Below, piece after piece: positions 1-7,494 of a DNA stretch of 41,795 bases. Below the pieces are notes generated by a model. The model was not told where the DNA came from. It made no database searches and saw only the letters and a list, made by a program, of their open reading frames with translations. The stretch's first letter is position 1; every line of letters starts with the position of its first letter. The position numbers were made by a program, and so were the translations under genes. Location: positions 1 through 41,795 of the forward strand of contig JAXLQJ010000061.1 in the NCBI GenBank assembly GCA_046331705.1, written 5' to 3'. The DNA is from JADJOY01 sp046331705 [NCBI: bacterium]. Lineage in GTDB: Bacteria; JADJOY01.

Positions 1-277
1 CTTCCGCTTCGTCCGCGAACATCCGCCCTCGGGAGGCGAAGAGATTGAGCAAGGTCGCGGGTCCGCACAGCGACCCGTTGCGCTGCCAGCGCAGCATCCG
101 GCTGTATTCGCGGGCCACGGGCAGCGACCACGCCCGCTCCAGCAGCGCGGGGTCGCGGATGACGGCGTGAGCGATCGCCTCGGCAGGGACCTTGGGCGGA
201 CCTGAGACCAGGGGTGGGCCGCAGCCGGTCCACAGGGCGACGACCGCCAACACCTTCCACACGGATGGGCATCGCAT
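1..277 (-). CDS. phytochelatin-synthase-like lipoprotein, N-terminal part (cut by window edge)
   Basis: Reading leftwards from an ATG at 277, 92 codons stay open to the window edge, so the C-terminal part is missing. The N-terminus is a lipoprotein-type signal: a hydrophobic stretch (residues 8-16) ends in TGC with Cys19 as the candidate lipidated residue. Further on, NGSLCGPATLLNLF (residues 67-80) resembles the catalytic-cysteine segment of phytochelatin synthase (peptidase C83), where Cys is followed by Gly-x-Ala-Ser/Thr; here the candidate nucleophile is Cys71. Bacterial relatives usually only hydrolyse glutathione to gamma-glutamylcysteine. The His and Asp of the triad would lie outside the window. 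Family assignment is by motif only; another papain-fold peptidase is possible. It is transcribed away from the sigma-54 operon. Confidence 0.55.
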   Translation of the reverse strand, partial: MRCPSVWKVLAVVALWTGCGPPLVSGPPKVPAEAIAHAVIRDPALLERAWSLPVAREYSRMLRWQRNGSLCGPATLLNLFASRGRMFADEAE

Positions 278-642
278 GGCGCGCACTCTAGCCCTGAAGT
301 GAGGCGAAGCGCCTGGGTCCGGACTCGGTGAGGTTTCTCGGGGAGCTTTCCGAGCCCCCGCGCCGCGAGAGATGCGGCTCTCGCGCGGCCCCACCCGAGC
401 GGGCTCGCGCAGCTCGCCGTCGCGCCGCGGGCGCGTGAAGTCCTCGCGTGCGGATTCTCGTGGGATTCATCGACGCGCTCCGTTCAGGTCCAGCGCGTGC
501 GAGCCGTGAGCCGATTGCCGGATTTCGCCACGGAGCCGACGGAGTGGCGCACGAGCGCAATCGCCACGTTCGGCCGGCAATGCGGCACCCGGTCCGGACC
601 CACCGCGTTGTCGAGCTTGCCAACAGCGTCGGGTGACGGGAC

Positions 643-659
643 GTGGGGAATCACCACAC
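643..659. promoter_or_regulatory. candidate upstream activator site 1
   Basis: Imperfect dyad with GTGG and CCAC arms, matching the dyad at 747-763 in 13 of 17 positions. It lies about 205 bases upstream of the sigma-54 -24 element, a normal distance for enhancer binding by an NtrC-family activator such as the one encoded at 5421-6800. Assignment as its site is inference. Confidence 0.4.
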
Positions 660-744
660 CCCCCCCGCGCTCGTCGATTCCGCTCCAAATCTCATGATCT
701 CAGGGCGTTGCGCCGGATCGCGGCGGAGCGCGCCAGCGCGGCGT

Positions 745-763
745 CTGTGGGGATTTCCCACAG
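745..763. promoter_or_regulatory. candidate upstream activator site 2
   Basis: Perfect inverted repeat: CTGTGGG, five-base spacer, CCCACAG. It lies about 85-100 bases upstream of the -24 element. Its core (747-763) resembles the dyad at 643-659. Paired similar dyads upstream of a sigma-54 promoter are the usual arrangement for NtrC-type activators. The AT-rich patch between this site and the promoter could allow bending, although no clean IHF match is visible. Confidence 0.5.
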
Positions 764-847
764 GCCTCGTGGGCAGGCCCCGACTCGGGGCGCCAGCACC
801 GATCTTTTTATCAGCAATATCGAATACTTAAACGGGCAAACTCGATT

Positions 848-862
848 TGGCGTGCGCCTTGC
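848..862 (+). promoter_or_regulatory. sigma-54 (RpoN) -24/-12 promoter
   Basis: TGGC (848-851), seven bases, then TTGC (859-862). This is the canonical TGGC-N7-TTGC spacing with GG and GC exactly 12 apart, preceded by T and followed by T. Transcription would begin near 873-875, giving a leader of about 48 bases before the ATG at 922. An NtrC-family activator with an intact GAFTGA loop is encoded in the same unit, which strengthens the call. Confidence 0.8.
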
Positions 863-879
863 TCATGGCACATCCCCAA

Positions 880-900
880 GCCGGGCGATGACAGCCCGGC
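880..900 (+). promoter_or_regulatory. leader hairpin before the GcvH-like gene
   Basis: Perfect 7-bp stem GCCGGGC / GCCCGGC with a seven-base loop. It lies between the predicted start of transcription (about 874) and the AGGAGG ribosome-binding site (911-916). It would form at the very 5' end of the mRNA, where it could stabilise the transcript or influence translation. There is no U-run, so it is not a terminator. Confidence 0.45.
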
Positions 901-921
901 CGTCGACCCGAGGAGGTTGCC

Positions 922-1602
922 ATGACCGTCGCGCTCGTTCTCGCCATCTTCGCCGCGTTCATCACCATCGACGTGATCCGCAACGCGATCGTCTCCCGCA
1001 AGCGGGTTCCCGTCCGCGTTCCCGACGCCGAGCCGGTGCCCGTGCTCGCTCCCCTCGCGCCGATCTGGGTGGCGGGCTACCAGATGCCGGAGGAGCTCCA
1101 CTACCACCGCGGTCATACCTGGGCCCAGGTGCTGCCGAACGGCCGCGCCCGGATCGGGCTCGACGACTTCGCGCGTCAGCTCGTCGGCCGCGCCACCGCC
1201 CTGCGGCTGCCCGAGCCTGGTGAGCGTGTTCGCCAGGGCGCCAACGCCTTCGGCGTGCGGGTCGGGCACCGTGCGGTTTCGTTGGTCGCTCCCCTCGATG
1301 GCCACGTGGTCGCCGTCAACCCAGCGCTCGCCGAGAACCCGGCGCTCGCGTCCGACGAGCCCTACGGCCGCGGCTGGCTGGTCGAGATCGAGCCCGCCGC
1401 CATCAAGCGTGGCCTCAACAACCTGCTCTCGGGCGGGCTCGCCCAGCGCTTCATGGAGCACGCACGCCAGCAGCTCGAGCTCGGTCTGATGGCGCTCTCC
1501 GGATCCGTGCTGCAGGACGGCGGCGTTCCGATCGCCGACTTCGCACGCGAGCTCTCCGACGAGGACTGGCAGCGGCTGACCCACGAGCTCTTGCTGGCCT
1601 GA
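922..1602 (+). CDS. membrane-anchored GcvH-like protein lacking the lipoyl lysine
   Basis: 226 aa, ATG preceded by a strong AGGAGG. Residues 2-19 form one membrane segment followed by R20, R26, K27 and R28, so the soluble part should face the cytoplasm. Residues 52-160 match the glycine cleavage H protein fold: HYHRGHTWAQV, RIGLDDFARQLVG, LPEPGERV, APLDGHVVAVNPAL and EPYGRGWL all have direct counterparts in GcvH. The lysine that carries lipoate in GcvH is His116 in an ungapped alignment, and no lysine exists between K27 and K162, so classical lipoylation is impossible. A helical tail (160-226) is additional. First gene of the sigma-54 operon, 37 bases before the HybA-HybB fusion. It is not part of a glycine cleavage system here; I infer a structural or electron-transfer accessory role for the membrane module. 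Confidence 0.8.
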   Translation: MTVALVLAIFAAFITIDVIRNAIVSRKRVPVRVPDAEPVPVLAPLAPIWVAGYQMPEELHYHRGHTWAQVLPNGRARIGLDDFARQLVGRATALRLPEPGERVRQGANAFGVRVGHRAVSLVAPLDGHVVAVNPALAENPALASDEPYGRGWLVEIEPAAIKRGLNNLLSGGLAQRFMEHARQQLELGLMALSGSVLQDGGVPIADFARELSDEDWQRLTHELLLA

Positions 1603-1639
1603 CGCACCGTACGGACCTCGACACTTCGGAGCAACGACC

Positions 1640-3604
1640 ATGACCGCCCAACCCCACGGCTTGCTGATCGACACCACGCAATGTGTCGGTTGCGGCTCCT
1701 GCGTGAACGCCTGCCTCGAAGCTCACGGCGCCACCGGCGACGCGAGCGAGATCACCGGACTCTCGGCGAACGCCCGCACCGCGCTCGTCCAACACGAGGA
1801 CGTGTGGCGCCGTCAGCTCTGCATGCACTGCGTGAACCCCTCGTGCGCGAGCGTGTGCCCCGTCGAAGCGCTGCGGAAGACCCCCGAAGGCCCGGTGGTC
1901 TACGACGAGAGCCGCTGCCTCGGCTGCCGCTACTGCATGCAGGCGTGCCCGTTCGGCGTGCCGACCTACCAGTGGCTGAGCGCCAAGCCGGCGGTGGTGA
2001 AGTGCGACTTCTGCGTCGATCGCCAAGCACGCGGCGAGCCCACCGCGTGTGCCGCGGCCTGCCCCGCGGGCGCCACCACGTTCGGCGTCCGGGAGGAGCT
2101 GATCCGCGAGGCGCACGAGCGCATCGACCAGAGCCCGGACGTCTATCAGCCCCACGTCTACGGCGAGCACGAGATCGGCGGCACCTCGGTGCTCTTCCTG
2201 TCGGCGGTCCCGTTCGAGAAGCTCGGGTTCCCGATGGGCCTCGGCGACGAGCCGCTGCCCGATCGCACCCGGCGGGCGCTGGCGCGCATCCCGGGCATCG
2301 TCACCGTGGGCGGCGCGCTGCTGTGGGGCGTGTGGTGGATCACCAATCGTCGCGAGGAGGTGGCGCTGGCGGAGGCCGAGCGTGAACGCGAACGCGCGGC
2401 GGCGCCGCCACCCGAGCCGCGTCGCCGCGGCCGCTTCCAGCTCACCTTCTGGCGCACCTTCTTCGTGCTGCTCGCCATCGCGGGCAGCGTGCTGGTGGGC
2501 ATGCGCTACGGCGCCGGGCTCGGCTCGGTCACGAACCTGAGCGACCGCGTGCCGTGGGGACTCTGGGTGGGGTTCGACGTGCTGTGCGGCGTCGGTCTCG
2601 CCGCCGGCGGATTCACGATCACCGCCATGGTGCACCTCTTCCACGCCAAGCGCTTCGAGCCGATCGTGCGACCGACGGTGCTGACGGCGTTCCTCGGCTA
2701 TCTGCTGGTGGTGGCGGCGTTGCTCCTCGACCTGGGACGGCCGTGGAACCTGTGGCATCCGCTGGTCATGTGGAATCCGCACTCGGTCATGTTCGAGGTG
2801 TCGTGGTGCGTGATGCTCTACACGACCGTGCTCAGCCTCGAGCTCTCGGGCATGGTCTTCGAGAAGCTCGGCTGGAAGCGCGCGCAGCGCTGGCAGCGCA
2901 GCGCCACGGTGCCGCTGGTGGTGACGGGCGTGCTGCTCTCGACGCTGCACCAGTCGTCGCTGGGCGCCGTGTACCTGATCGTCCCCGGCAAGCTGCACCC
3001 GCTCTGGTACAGCCCCAACCTGCCGTGGATCTTCTACGTCTCGTCGATCTGTGTCGGCCTCGCGATGGTGGTGGTCGAGTCGCGGTTCTCGTCGCGCGCC
3101 TTTGGACGCGAGCTCGAGGTGGAGCTGGTGAGCGAGATCGGCCGCATCCTGGTGGCGGTGCTGGCGGTCTACGCGGCGCTGCGCTTCTTCGACCTGACCT
3201 CGCGCGGCGTGCTGGTGCAAGCCTTCACCGGTAGCTACGAAGCGCGCATGTTCTGGGTGGAGATCGCGCTCGGGCTGTTGATCCCGTCGGCCTTGCTCAG
3301 CACGCCCGCCGGGCGCCGCAGCCCGCGCTTGCTCTACGCGGCGTGCTTGTCCGTGGTGCTGGGATTCGTCGCCAACCGGCTCAACGTGAGCATCACGGGG
3401 TTCGAGGGCCACGAGGGACACTACATCCCCGCGTGGTCGGAGATCCTGATCAGCGTGATGCTGGTCGGCGTCGGCTTCGCCGGCTTCGCCGCCGCGGCGC
3501 GCGTGCTGCCGGTGTTCGGCCCGATCGCCCGCGGTGAGCGCGCCGCCTCGGCAGCGGCGGGCGCGCCGCCGGCGCTGCCTCCGGCCGTCGGCGGAATGGT
3601 GTGA
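1640..3604 (+). CDS. HybA-HybB fusion: four-cluster ferredoxin joined to NrfD-family quinone module
   Basis: 654 aa, ATG with GGAG at 1628-1631. Residues 1-200 are a HybA/NrfC-type ferredoxin with four cysteine quartets (C15/18/21/25, C61/64/69/73, C93/96/99/103, C122/125/137/141), followed by the HybA-like stretch GGTSVLFLSAVPFEKLG. A membrane segment at about 219-235 and a charged linker (236-262) lead into a HybB/NrfD-type domain with many membrane helices (about 265-620), the family that exchanges electrons with quinones. HybA and HybB are normally separate proteins; here they are one chain. HybA normally has a Tat signal, which is absent, and the upstream stop at 1602 leaves almost no room for one. 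The iron-sulfur domain is therefore probably cytoplasmic. No hydrogenase, formate dehydrogenase or other catalytic subunit is in the window, so the electron partner is unknown. Confidence 0.85.
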   Translation: MTAQPHGLLIDTTQCVGCGSCVNACLEAHGATGDASEITGLSANARTALVQHEDVWRRQLCMHCVNPSCASVCPVEALRKTPEGPVVYDESRCLGCRYCMQACPFGVPTYQWLSAKPAVVKCDFCVDRQARGEPTACAAACPAGATTFGVREELIREAHERIDQSPDVYQPHVYGEHEIGGTSVLFLSAVPFEKLGFPMGLGDEPLPDRTRRALARIPGIVTVGGALLWGVWWITNRREEVALAEAERERERAAAPPPEPRRRGRFQLTFWRTFFVLLAIAGSVLVGMRYGAGLGSVTNLSDRVPWGLWVGFDVLCGVGLAAGGFTITAMVHLFHAKRFEPIVRPTVLTAFLGYLLVVAALLLDLGRPWNLWHPLVMWNPHSVMFEVSWCVMLYTTVLSLELSGMVFEKLGWKRAQRWQRSATVPLVVTGVLLSTLHQSSLGAVYLIVPGKLHPLWYSPNLPWIFYVSSICVGLAMVVVESRFSSRAFGRELEVELVSEIGRILVAVLAVYAALRFFDLTSRGVLVQAFTGSYEARMFWVEIALGLLIPSALLSTPAGRRSPRLLYAACLSVVLGFVANRLNVSITGFEGHEGHYIPAWSEILISVMLVGVGFAGFAAAARVLPVFGPIARGERAASAAAGAPPALPPAVGGMV

Positions 3605-3632
3605 CGACGGCTCGCGTTCTCGCAGCACGCTC

Positions 3633-3667
3633 GGCGCCGGCCCCCCAGAGCTCGGGGAGCCGGCGCC
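3633..3667 (+). terminator. strong hairpin between structural and regulatory genes (possible attenuator)
   Basis: GGCGCCGGC (3633-3641) pairs with GCCGGCGCC (3659-3667), and the stem extends inward through C4/G4 across a single bulged A. Only TT follows, so it is a weak intrinsic terminator at best. Its position in the 167-base gap between the HybA-HybB gene and the kinase suggests it lowers read-through into the regulatory genes or protects the upstream mRNA 3' end. Confidence 0.4.
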
Positions 3668-3771
3668 TTCGCCGCTGCCGCGCGCGGGCCGTCGCGGTCC
3701 CGAAGGCGCTGTCGCGCTCTCGGACCATCTGCTAACTCGTCAACCCGCTCGTCTCGGACATCCTCCCTGTC

Positions 3772-5415
3772 ATGCCTCTCGCCACGCTTCGCGAAGCGCT
3801 CACCCGCCGGCTCGGCTTCCGGTTGGGTCTCTTCCTGGTGCTCGGCAGCGTCGCGATCCTGGGAGTGATCGGGGTGTGGAACGTGGCGCTCCACCGGCGC
3901 CAGCTCACCCATCTGGTCGAGGTGCAGGCCACCCAGCTCGCTGGCGTCGTGCGTCGCTCCACCCACGAGGCGATGCTGCGCAACGACTCCCGCGCCTTGC
4001 GCGGGATGGTGGATGCGCTGGCCAGTGAGAAGGACGTCCAGCGCATCCGGGTGTTCGACAAGCAAGGCCGCATCAGCATCTCGACCGAGCGCACCGAAGA
4101 GGGGCAGCCGGTCGACATGGACGCCGAGCAATGCGTCTCGTGCCACGGCGCGGGACGGCCCCTCGAGCGGCTGACGATCCGCGAGCGCACGCGGATCTTC
4201 GGCCCCGCGGGCCGCCGCGTGCTCGGCGTCATCGCACCCGTCCAGAACGAGCCGGCGTGCTCGAACGCCTCCTGCCACGCCCATCCGCCCGAGAAGACCA
4301 TCCTCGGAGTGCTCGACGTGCAGCTCTCCCTCGACGAGGTCGACGCGAGCGTCGCCGCATCCGAGCGCCAGCTGGTGTTCGCGCTCTCGCTCACCGCGCT
4401 GCTGCTGCTCGGCCTGAGCGGCGTGGTCACGTGGCGCTTGGTGCTCAAGCCCGTCCACCAGCTCACCAGCGCGGCACCGCTGGTCGCGGCCGCGGACTTC
4501 TCGGTGCGCGTTCCTTCGCTGGGCCACGACGAGATCGGCAAGCTCGTCGACGCCTGGAACGCGATGGTCGAGGACCTGGGCGAGACGCATGCGCGCCTCG
4601 CCGACGCGAATCGCACGCTCGAGGAACGGATCGCGGCGAAGACCCAGGCGCTCGAGAAAGCGCATCGCCAGATGGTGCTGGTGGAGAAGATGGCGTCGCT
4701 CGGCAAGCTCGCGGCGGTGGTCGCCCACGAGATCAACAATCCGCTCGCCGGCGTGGTGACCTACGCGCGGCTCCTGCGCCGGCGGCACGGCGAGGACCCC
4801 GTCGCGGCGAGCAAGCTCGCGGGGCCCGACACCGAGCGGATCCTGGAGCTGATCGAGAGCGAGACCGTGCGCTGCGGCAACATCGTGCGCAACCTCCTGC
4901 TCTTCAGCCGCGCGCCGACCGCCCACTTCGCGTCGGCCGACGTCAAGCAGCTGCTCGAGCGTTGCGCGCTTCTGGTCGGACATCGCCTCGAGCTGCAGGA
5001 GCTCACGCTCGAGACGCGGATCGCGCCGGAGCTGCCGGCGATCGTGTGCGATGCGGCGCAATGCCAGCAGGTGATGCTGGCGTTGCTCATGAATGCCATC
5101 GACGCCACGCCACCGGGCGGGCGCATCACGCTCGCCGCGGCCCCGCGGGGAGATGGCGGCGTGCGCCTCGAGGTGGCCGATACCGGCCGCGGGATCCCGC
5201 CCGAGGTGCTGCCGCGGATCTTCGAGCCGTTCTTCACCACCAAGGAAGCGGGCGCGGGAGTGGGCCTCGGCCTGGCGGTGGTGTACGGAATCGTGGAACG
5301 GCACCACGGCCTGATCGACGTGGTCTCGGCGCCCGGCGAAGGAGCTAAGTTCATCGTCGAGCTACCCGCCGATCCGCGCGCGGCGCCCTCTCCCGACCCA
5401 TCCCCGAAGGCGTGA
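3772..5415 (+). CDS. sensor histidine kinase with two heme-c motifs in the periplasmic domain
   Basis: 547 aa. Membrane segments at about 17-39 and 201-222 enclose a periplasmic sensor of roughly 160 residues. It carries CVSCH (C121, C124, H125), a standard CXXCH heme-c motif, and CSNASCH (C163, C168, H169), a CX4CH variant. HAMP follows (about 222-275), then a coiled linker, HisKA with the phospho-acceptor His319 in AHEINNPLAG, and an HATPase domain with N-box (LLMNAIDAT), DTGRGIP, FEPFFTTK and GLGLAVVYG. The domain set is complete. The heme motifs suggest it senses redox state, a gaseous ligand or electron flow in the periplasm. Its end overlaps the region of the response regulator start, marking them as a cognate pair. 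No clear ribosome-binding site precedes the ATG. Confidence 0.92.
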   Translation: MPLATLREALTRRLGFRLGLFLVLGSVAILGVIGVWNVALHRRQLTHLVEVQATQLAGVVRRSTHEAMLRNDSRALRGMVDALASEKDVQRIRVFDKQGRISISTERTEEGQPVDMDAEQCVSCHGAGRPLERLTIRERTRIFGPAGRRVLGVIAPVQNEPACSNASCHAHPPEKTILGVLDVQLSLDEVDASVAASERQLVFALSLTALLLLGLSGVVTWRLVLKPVHQLTSAAPLVAAADFSVRVPSLGHDEIGKLVDAWNAMVEDLGETHARLADANRTLEERIAAKTQALEKAHRQMVLVEKMASLGKLAAVVAHEINNPLAGVVTYARLLRRRHGEDPVAASKLAGPDTERILELIESETVRCGNIVRNLLLFSRAPTAHFASADVKQLLERCALLVGHRLELQELTLETRIAPELPAIVCDAAQCQQVMLALLMNAIDATPPGGRITLAAAPRGDGGVRLEVADTGRGIPPEVLPRIFEPFFTTKEAGAGVGLGLAVVYGIVERHHGLIDVVSAPGEGAKFIVELPADPRAAPSPDPSPKA

Positions 5416-5420
5416 GAGCC

Positions 5421-6800
5421 ATGAGCGAGACCGACCGACGCCGTCCCCCTTCGATCCTGATCGTCGACGACGAGACCATCGTCCGGCAGTCGCTCGCGGA
5501 CTGGTTCCGCCAGGACGGTTACGACGTGCAGACCGCGCAGAACGGCAAGGAAGCGCTGCGGCTGCTCGCGGATCGCCCCGCCGACATCGCGTTCGTCGAC
5601 ATCAAGATGCCCGGGATGGATGGCCTCACGTTGCAGGGCCGCCTGGCGGAGGCACAGCCGGATCTCACGGTCATCGTGATGACGGCGTACGCGTCCGTGG
5701 AATCGGCGGTGACCGCGCTCAAGGCGGGGGCGTACGACTACATCACCAAGCCGTTCGATCCCGAGGAGCTCTCGCTCCTGGTGCGGCGCGCTGCCGAGCA
5801 CCGCTCGCTGCGCACCGAGAACCAGCGCTTGAAGGAGCAGCTCGAGGCGGTGGTGTCGCCGGCGCCGATCGTGAGCCGCTCGGCGGCGATGGCGCGGGTG
5901 AAGGAGATGATCGCGGCGGTGGCCGAGTCGGACGCCACCGTGCTGGTGCGCGGCGAGTCGGGAACGGGCAAGGAGCTGATCGCGCGGGCGATCCATGCGC
6001 GCTCGGCGCGCCGCTACGGGCCGCTGGTGGTCGTGAACTGCGGCGCGCTCGCCGAAGGGGTGCTCGAGAGCGAGCTCTTCGGTCACGAGAAGGGGGCGTT
6101 CACGGGCGCGCAGCACCGTCACAAGGGCAAGTTCGAGCTCGCCGACGGCGGCACGATCTTCCTGGACGAGATCGGCACGGTCTCGCCGCGGATGCAGGTC
6201 GAGCTGCTGCGCGTCCTCGAGGAGAAGACGGTGACCCGCGTGGGTGGCCAGCAGCCGGTCGCGCTCGACTTCCGGGTGATCGCCGCGACCAATCAGGACC
6301 TCGACGCGATGGTGAAGGCCGGCCAGCTCCGCGAGGACCTCTACTGGCGATTGCACGTGTTCGTGATCGAGATCCCGCGGCTCGCCGAGCGACGCGAGGA
6401 CGTGGTGCCGCTCGCCGAGCATTTCGTGGATCACTACGCGCGCGCCATGAACCGCGGGCCGGTGAAGCTCTCGGCGGCGGCGCGCGAGGCGCTCGAGAGC
6501 TACGACTGGCCGGGAAACGTGCGCGAGCTGCAAAACGCCATCGAGCGCGCGCTGGTGCTCGGCGGCTCGCCCGAGATCCAGATCGAGGCGCTGCCGCTGC
6601 GCGTGCTCGGCACCCGCACCGAGGGCGAGCACCGCTCGCTCGCCGAGGTGGAGAAGGAGCACATCCTGCGGGTGCTCGCGGAATGCGACTGGAACATCTC
6701 TCGTTCGGCACGCGTTCTCGAGATCGATCGCGGCACGCTCTACGACAAGATCAACCGCTACGAGCTCAAGGCTCCCAGCGCGTCGGGTCGGGGCGGCTGA
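5421..6800 (+). CDS. NtrC-family sigma-54-dependent response regulator
   Basis: 459 aa from ATG 5421; a GTG at 5412 would add three residues and overlap the kinase stop, but GAAGG at 5406-5410 is better spaced for 5421. The receiver domain has the acidic pocket DDE and phospho-acceptor Asp60 (FVDIKMPGMDG) with KPFDPEE. The AAA+ domain has Walker A GESGTGKE (178-185), the sigma-54-contacting loop GAFTGA (225-230), Walker B TIFLDE and the WPGNVRELQN element. The C-terminal Fis-type helix-turn-helix is ISRSARVLEIDRGTLYDKI. All elements needed to activate RpoN promoters are present. Given the sigma-54 promoter at 848-862, it most likely activates its own operon after phosphorylation by the heme-type kinase. 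Confidence 0.93.
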   Translation: MSETDRRRPPSILIVDDETIVRQSLADWFRQDGYDVQTAQNGKEALRLLADRPADIAFVDIKMPGMDGLTLQGRLAEAQPDLTVIVMTAYASVESAVTALKAGAYDYITKPFDPEELSLLVRRAAEHRSLRTENQRLKEQLEAVVSPAPIVSRSAAMARVKEMIAAVAESDATVLVRGESGTGKELIARAIHARSARRYGPLVVVNCGALAEGVLESELFGHEKGAFTGAQHRHKGKFELADGGTIFLDEIGTVSPRMQVELLRVLEEKTVTRVGGQQPVALDFRVIAATNQDLDAMVKAGQLREDLYWRLHVFVIEIPRLAERREDVVPLAEHFVDHYARAMNRGPVKLSAAAREALESYDWPGNVRELQNAIERALVLGGSPEIQIEALPLRVLGTRTEGEHRSLAEVEKEHILRVLAECDWNISRSARVLEIDRGTLYDKINRYELKAPSASGRGG

Positions 6801-6837
6801 GCCGGCGCGTCCCGCGCCGACGGCGAGACGCGCGCTC

Positions 6838-7440
6838 GTGGACCGCGTCGAGCCAGCATCTCCGCAGCACGAGTCGGCCACGGCCATTCAGCGCGTGAGC
6901 CTGGTTCCGGTCGCGCTACCGATCGAGACCGCGCAACGACTCGCTTCGCTCCTCAGCCGCCGGGTCGCCGTCCCGTGCGAGGTGAGCCCTCGTGCCGAGG
7001 TCGAGCCACCGCCCCGGCTGGGGACGCGGGCCCAGCACGACGCCGACGCGTTGCTGCGCGGGCTGGGCGCGCTCGCCATCCCGGCGCGGACGGTGGTGGT
7101 GGGCGTCACGGCGCTCGATCTCGCGATCCCGGTGTTCACCCACGTGTTCGGGCGCGCCATGCTGGGCGGACCAGCGGCGCTGATCTCGCTCGCGCGGCTC
7201 GGCCCCGAGTTCTACGGCGCGCCGCCCGATCCCACGCTCACCCTCGAACGCGGCGTCACCGAGATCCTCCACGAGCTCGGTCACGTCGCGGGGCTCGACC
7301 ATTGCGCCGACCGAGGCTGCATCATGAGCTTCGTGCCGAACGTCGAAAGCCTGGACCTGCGCGGTCGCGGCTTCTGCGTGCGCTGCGCCGAGCGCACCGC
7401 GGCGCGCGTCCCCCTCGCCCACGCGCCGGGCGCGCCGTGA
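6838..7440 (+). CDS. amzA: archaemetzincin-type metalloprotease (peptidase M54)
   Basis: 200 aa, GTG start 37 bases after the response regulator. The family signature is complete: H145-E146-x-x-H149-x5-H155 for the catalytic zinc, then C156, C161, M163 (Met-turn) and the C180-x-x-C183 pair that build the second, structural zinc site. The length is typical of archaemetzincins, small cytosolic proteins that generally lack a propeptide; none is seen here. Physiological substrates of the family are poorly known. It may be co-transcribed with the two-component genes because of the short spacing, but a functional link is not evident. Confidence 0.92.
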   Translation: MDRVEPASPQHESATAIQRVSLVPVALPIETAQRLASLLSRRVAVPCEVSPRAEVEPPPRLGTRAQHDADALLRGLGALAIPARTVVVGVTALDLAIPVFTHVFGRAMLGGPAALISLARLGPEFYGAPPDPTLTLERGVTEILHELGHVAGLDHCADRGCIMSFVPNVESLDLRGRGFCVRCAERTAARVPLAHAPGAP

Positions 7441-7494
7441 CCGCCTGTCCCACGCACGGTCGTACGGCCGCGCGCATGGCATCCTGAGCTCCCC

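Larger units (their letters stand above)
278..921. other. long intergenic control region between divergent genes
   Basis: About 640 bases without a convincing gene; the short open frames on both strands look like GC-driven shadows. It contains a GC hairpin at 364-385 (8-bp stem, 6-base loop), two similar dyads at 643-659 and 747-763, an AT-rich patch at about 803-834 that stands out from the GC-rich surroundings, a sigma-54-type promoter at 848-862 and a leader hairpin at 880-900. Everything from 643 onward points rightwards to the operon starting at 922. Confidence 0.7.

Noticed and set aside
448-831. Several short plus-strand frames in the left intergenic region
   Set aside because: No ribosome-binding sites, no family resemblance, and they cross the dyads upstream of the sigma-54 promoter.
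803-834. Possible IHF site between the dyads and the sigma-54 promoter
   Set aside because: AT-rich and suitably placed, but only a partial match to the IHF consensus; kept as a note only.
1451-3628. Long minus-strand frame opposite the HybA-HybB gene
   Set aside because: His/Arg/Gln-rich low-complexity translation; the plus-strand frame has four ferredoxin quartets and membrane helices.
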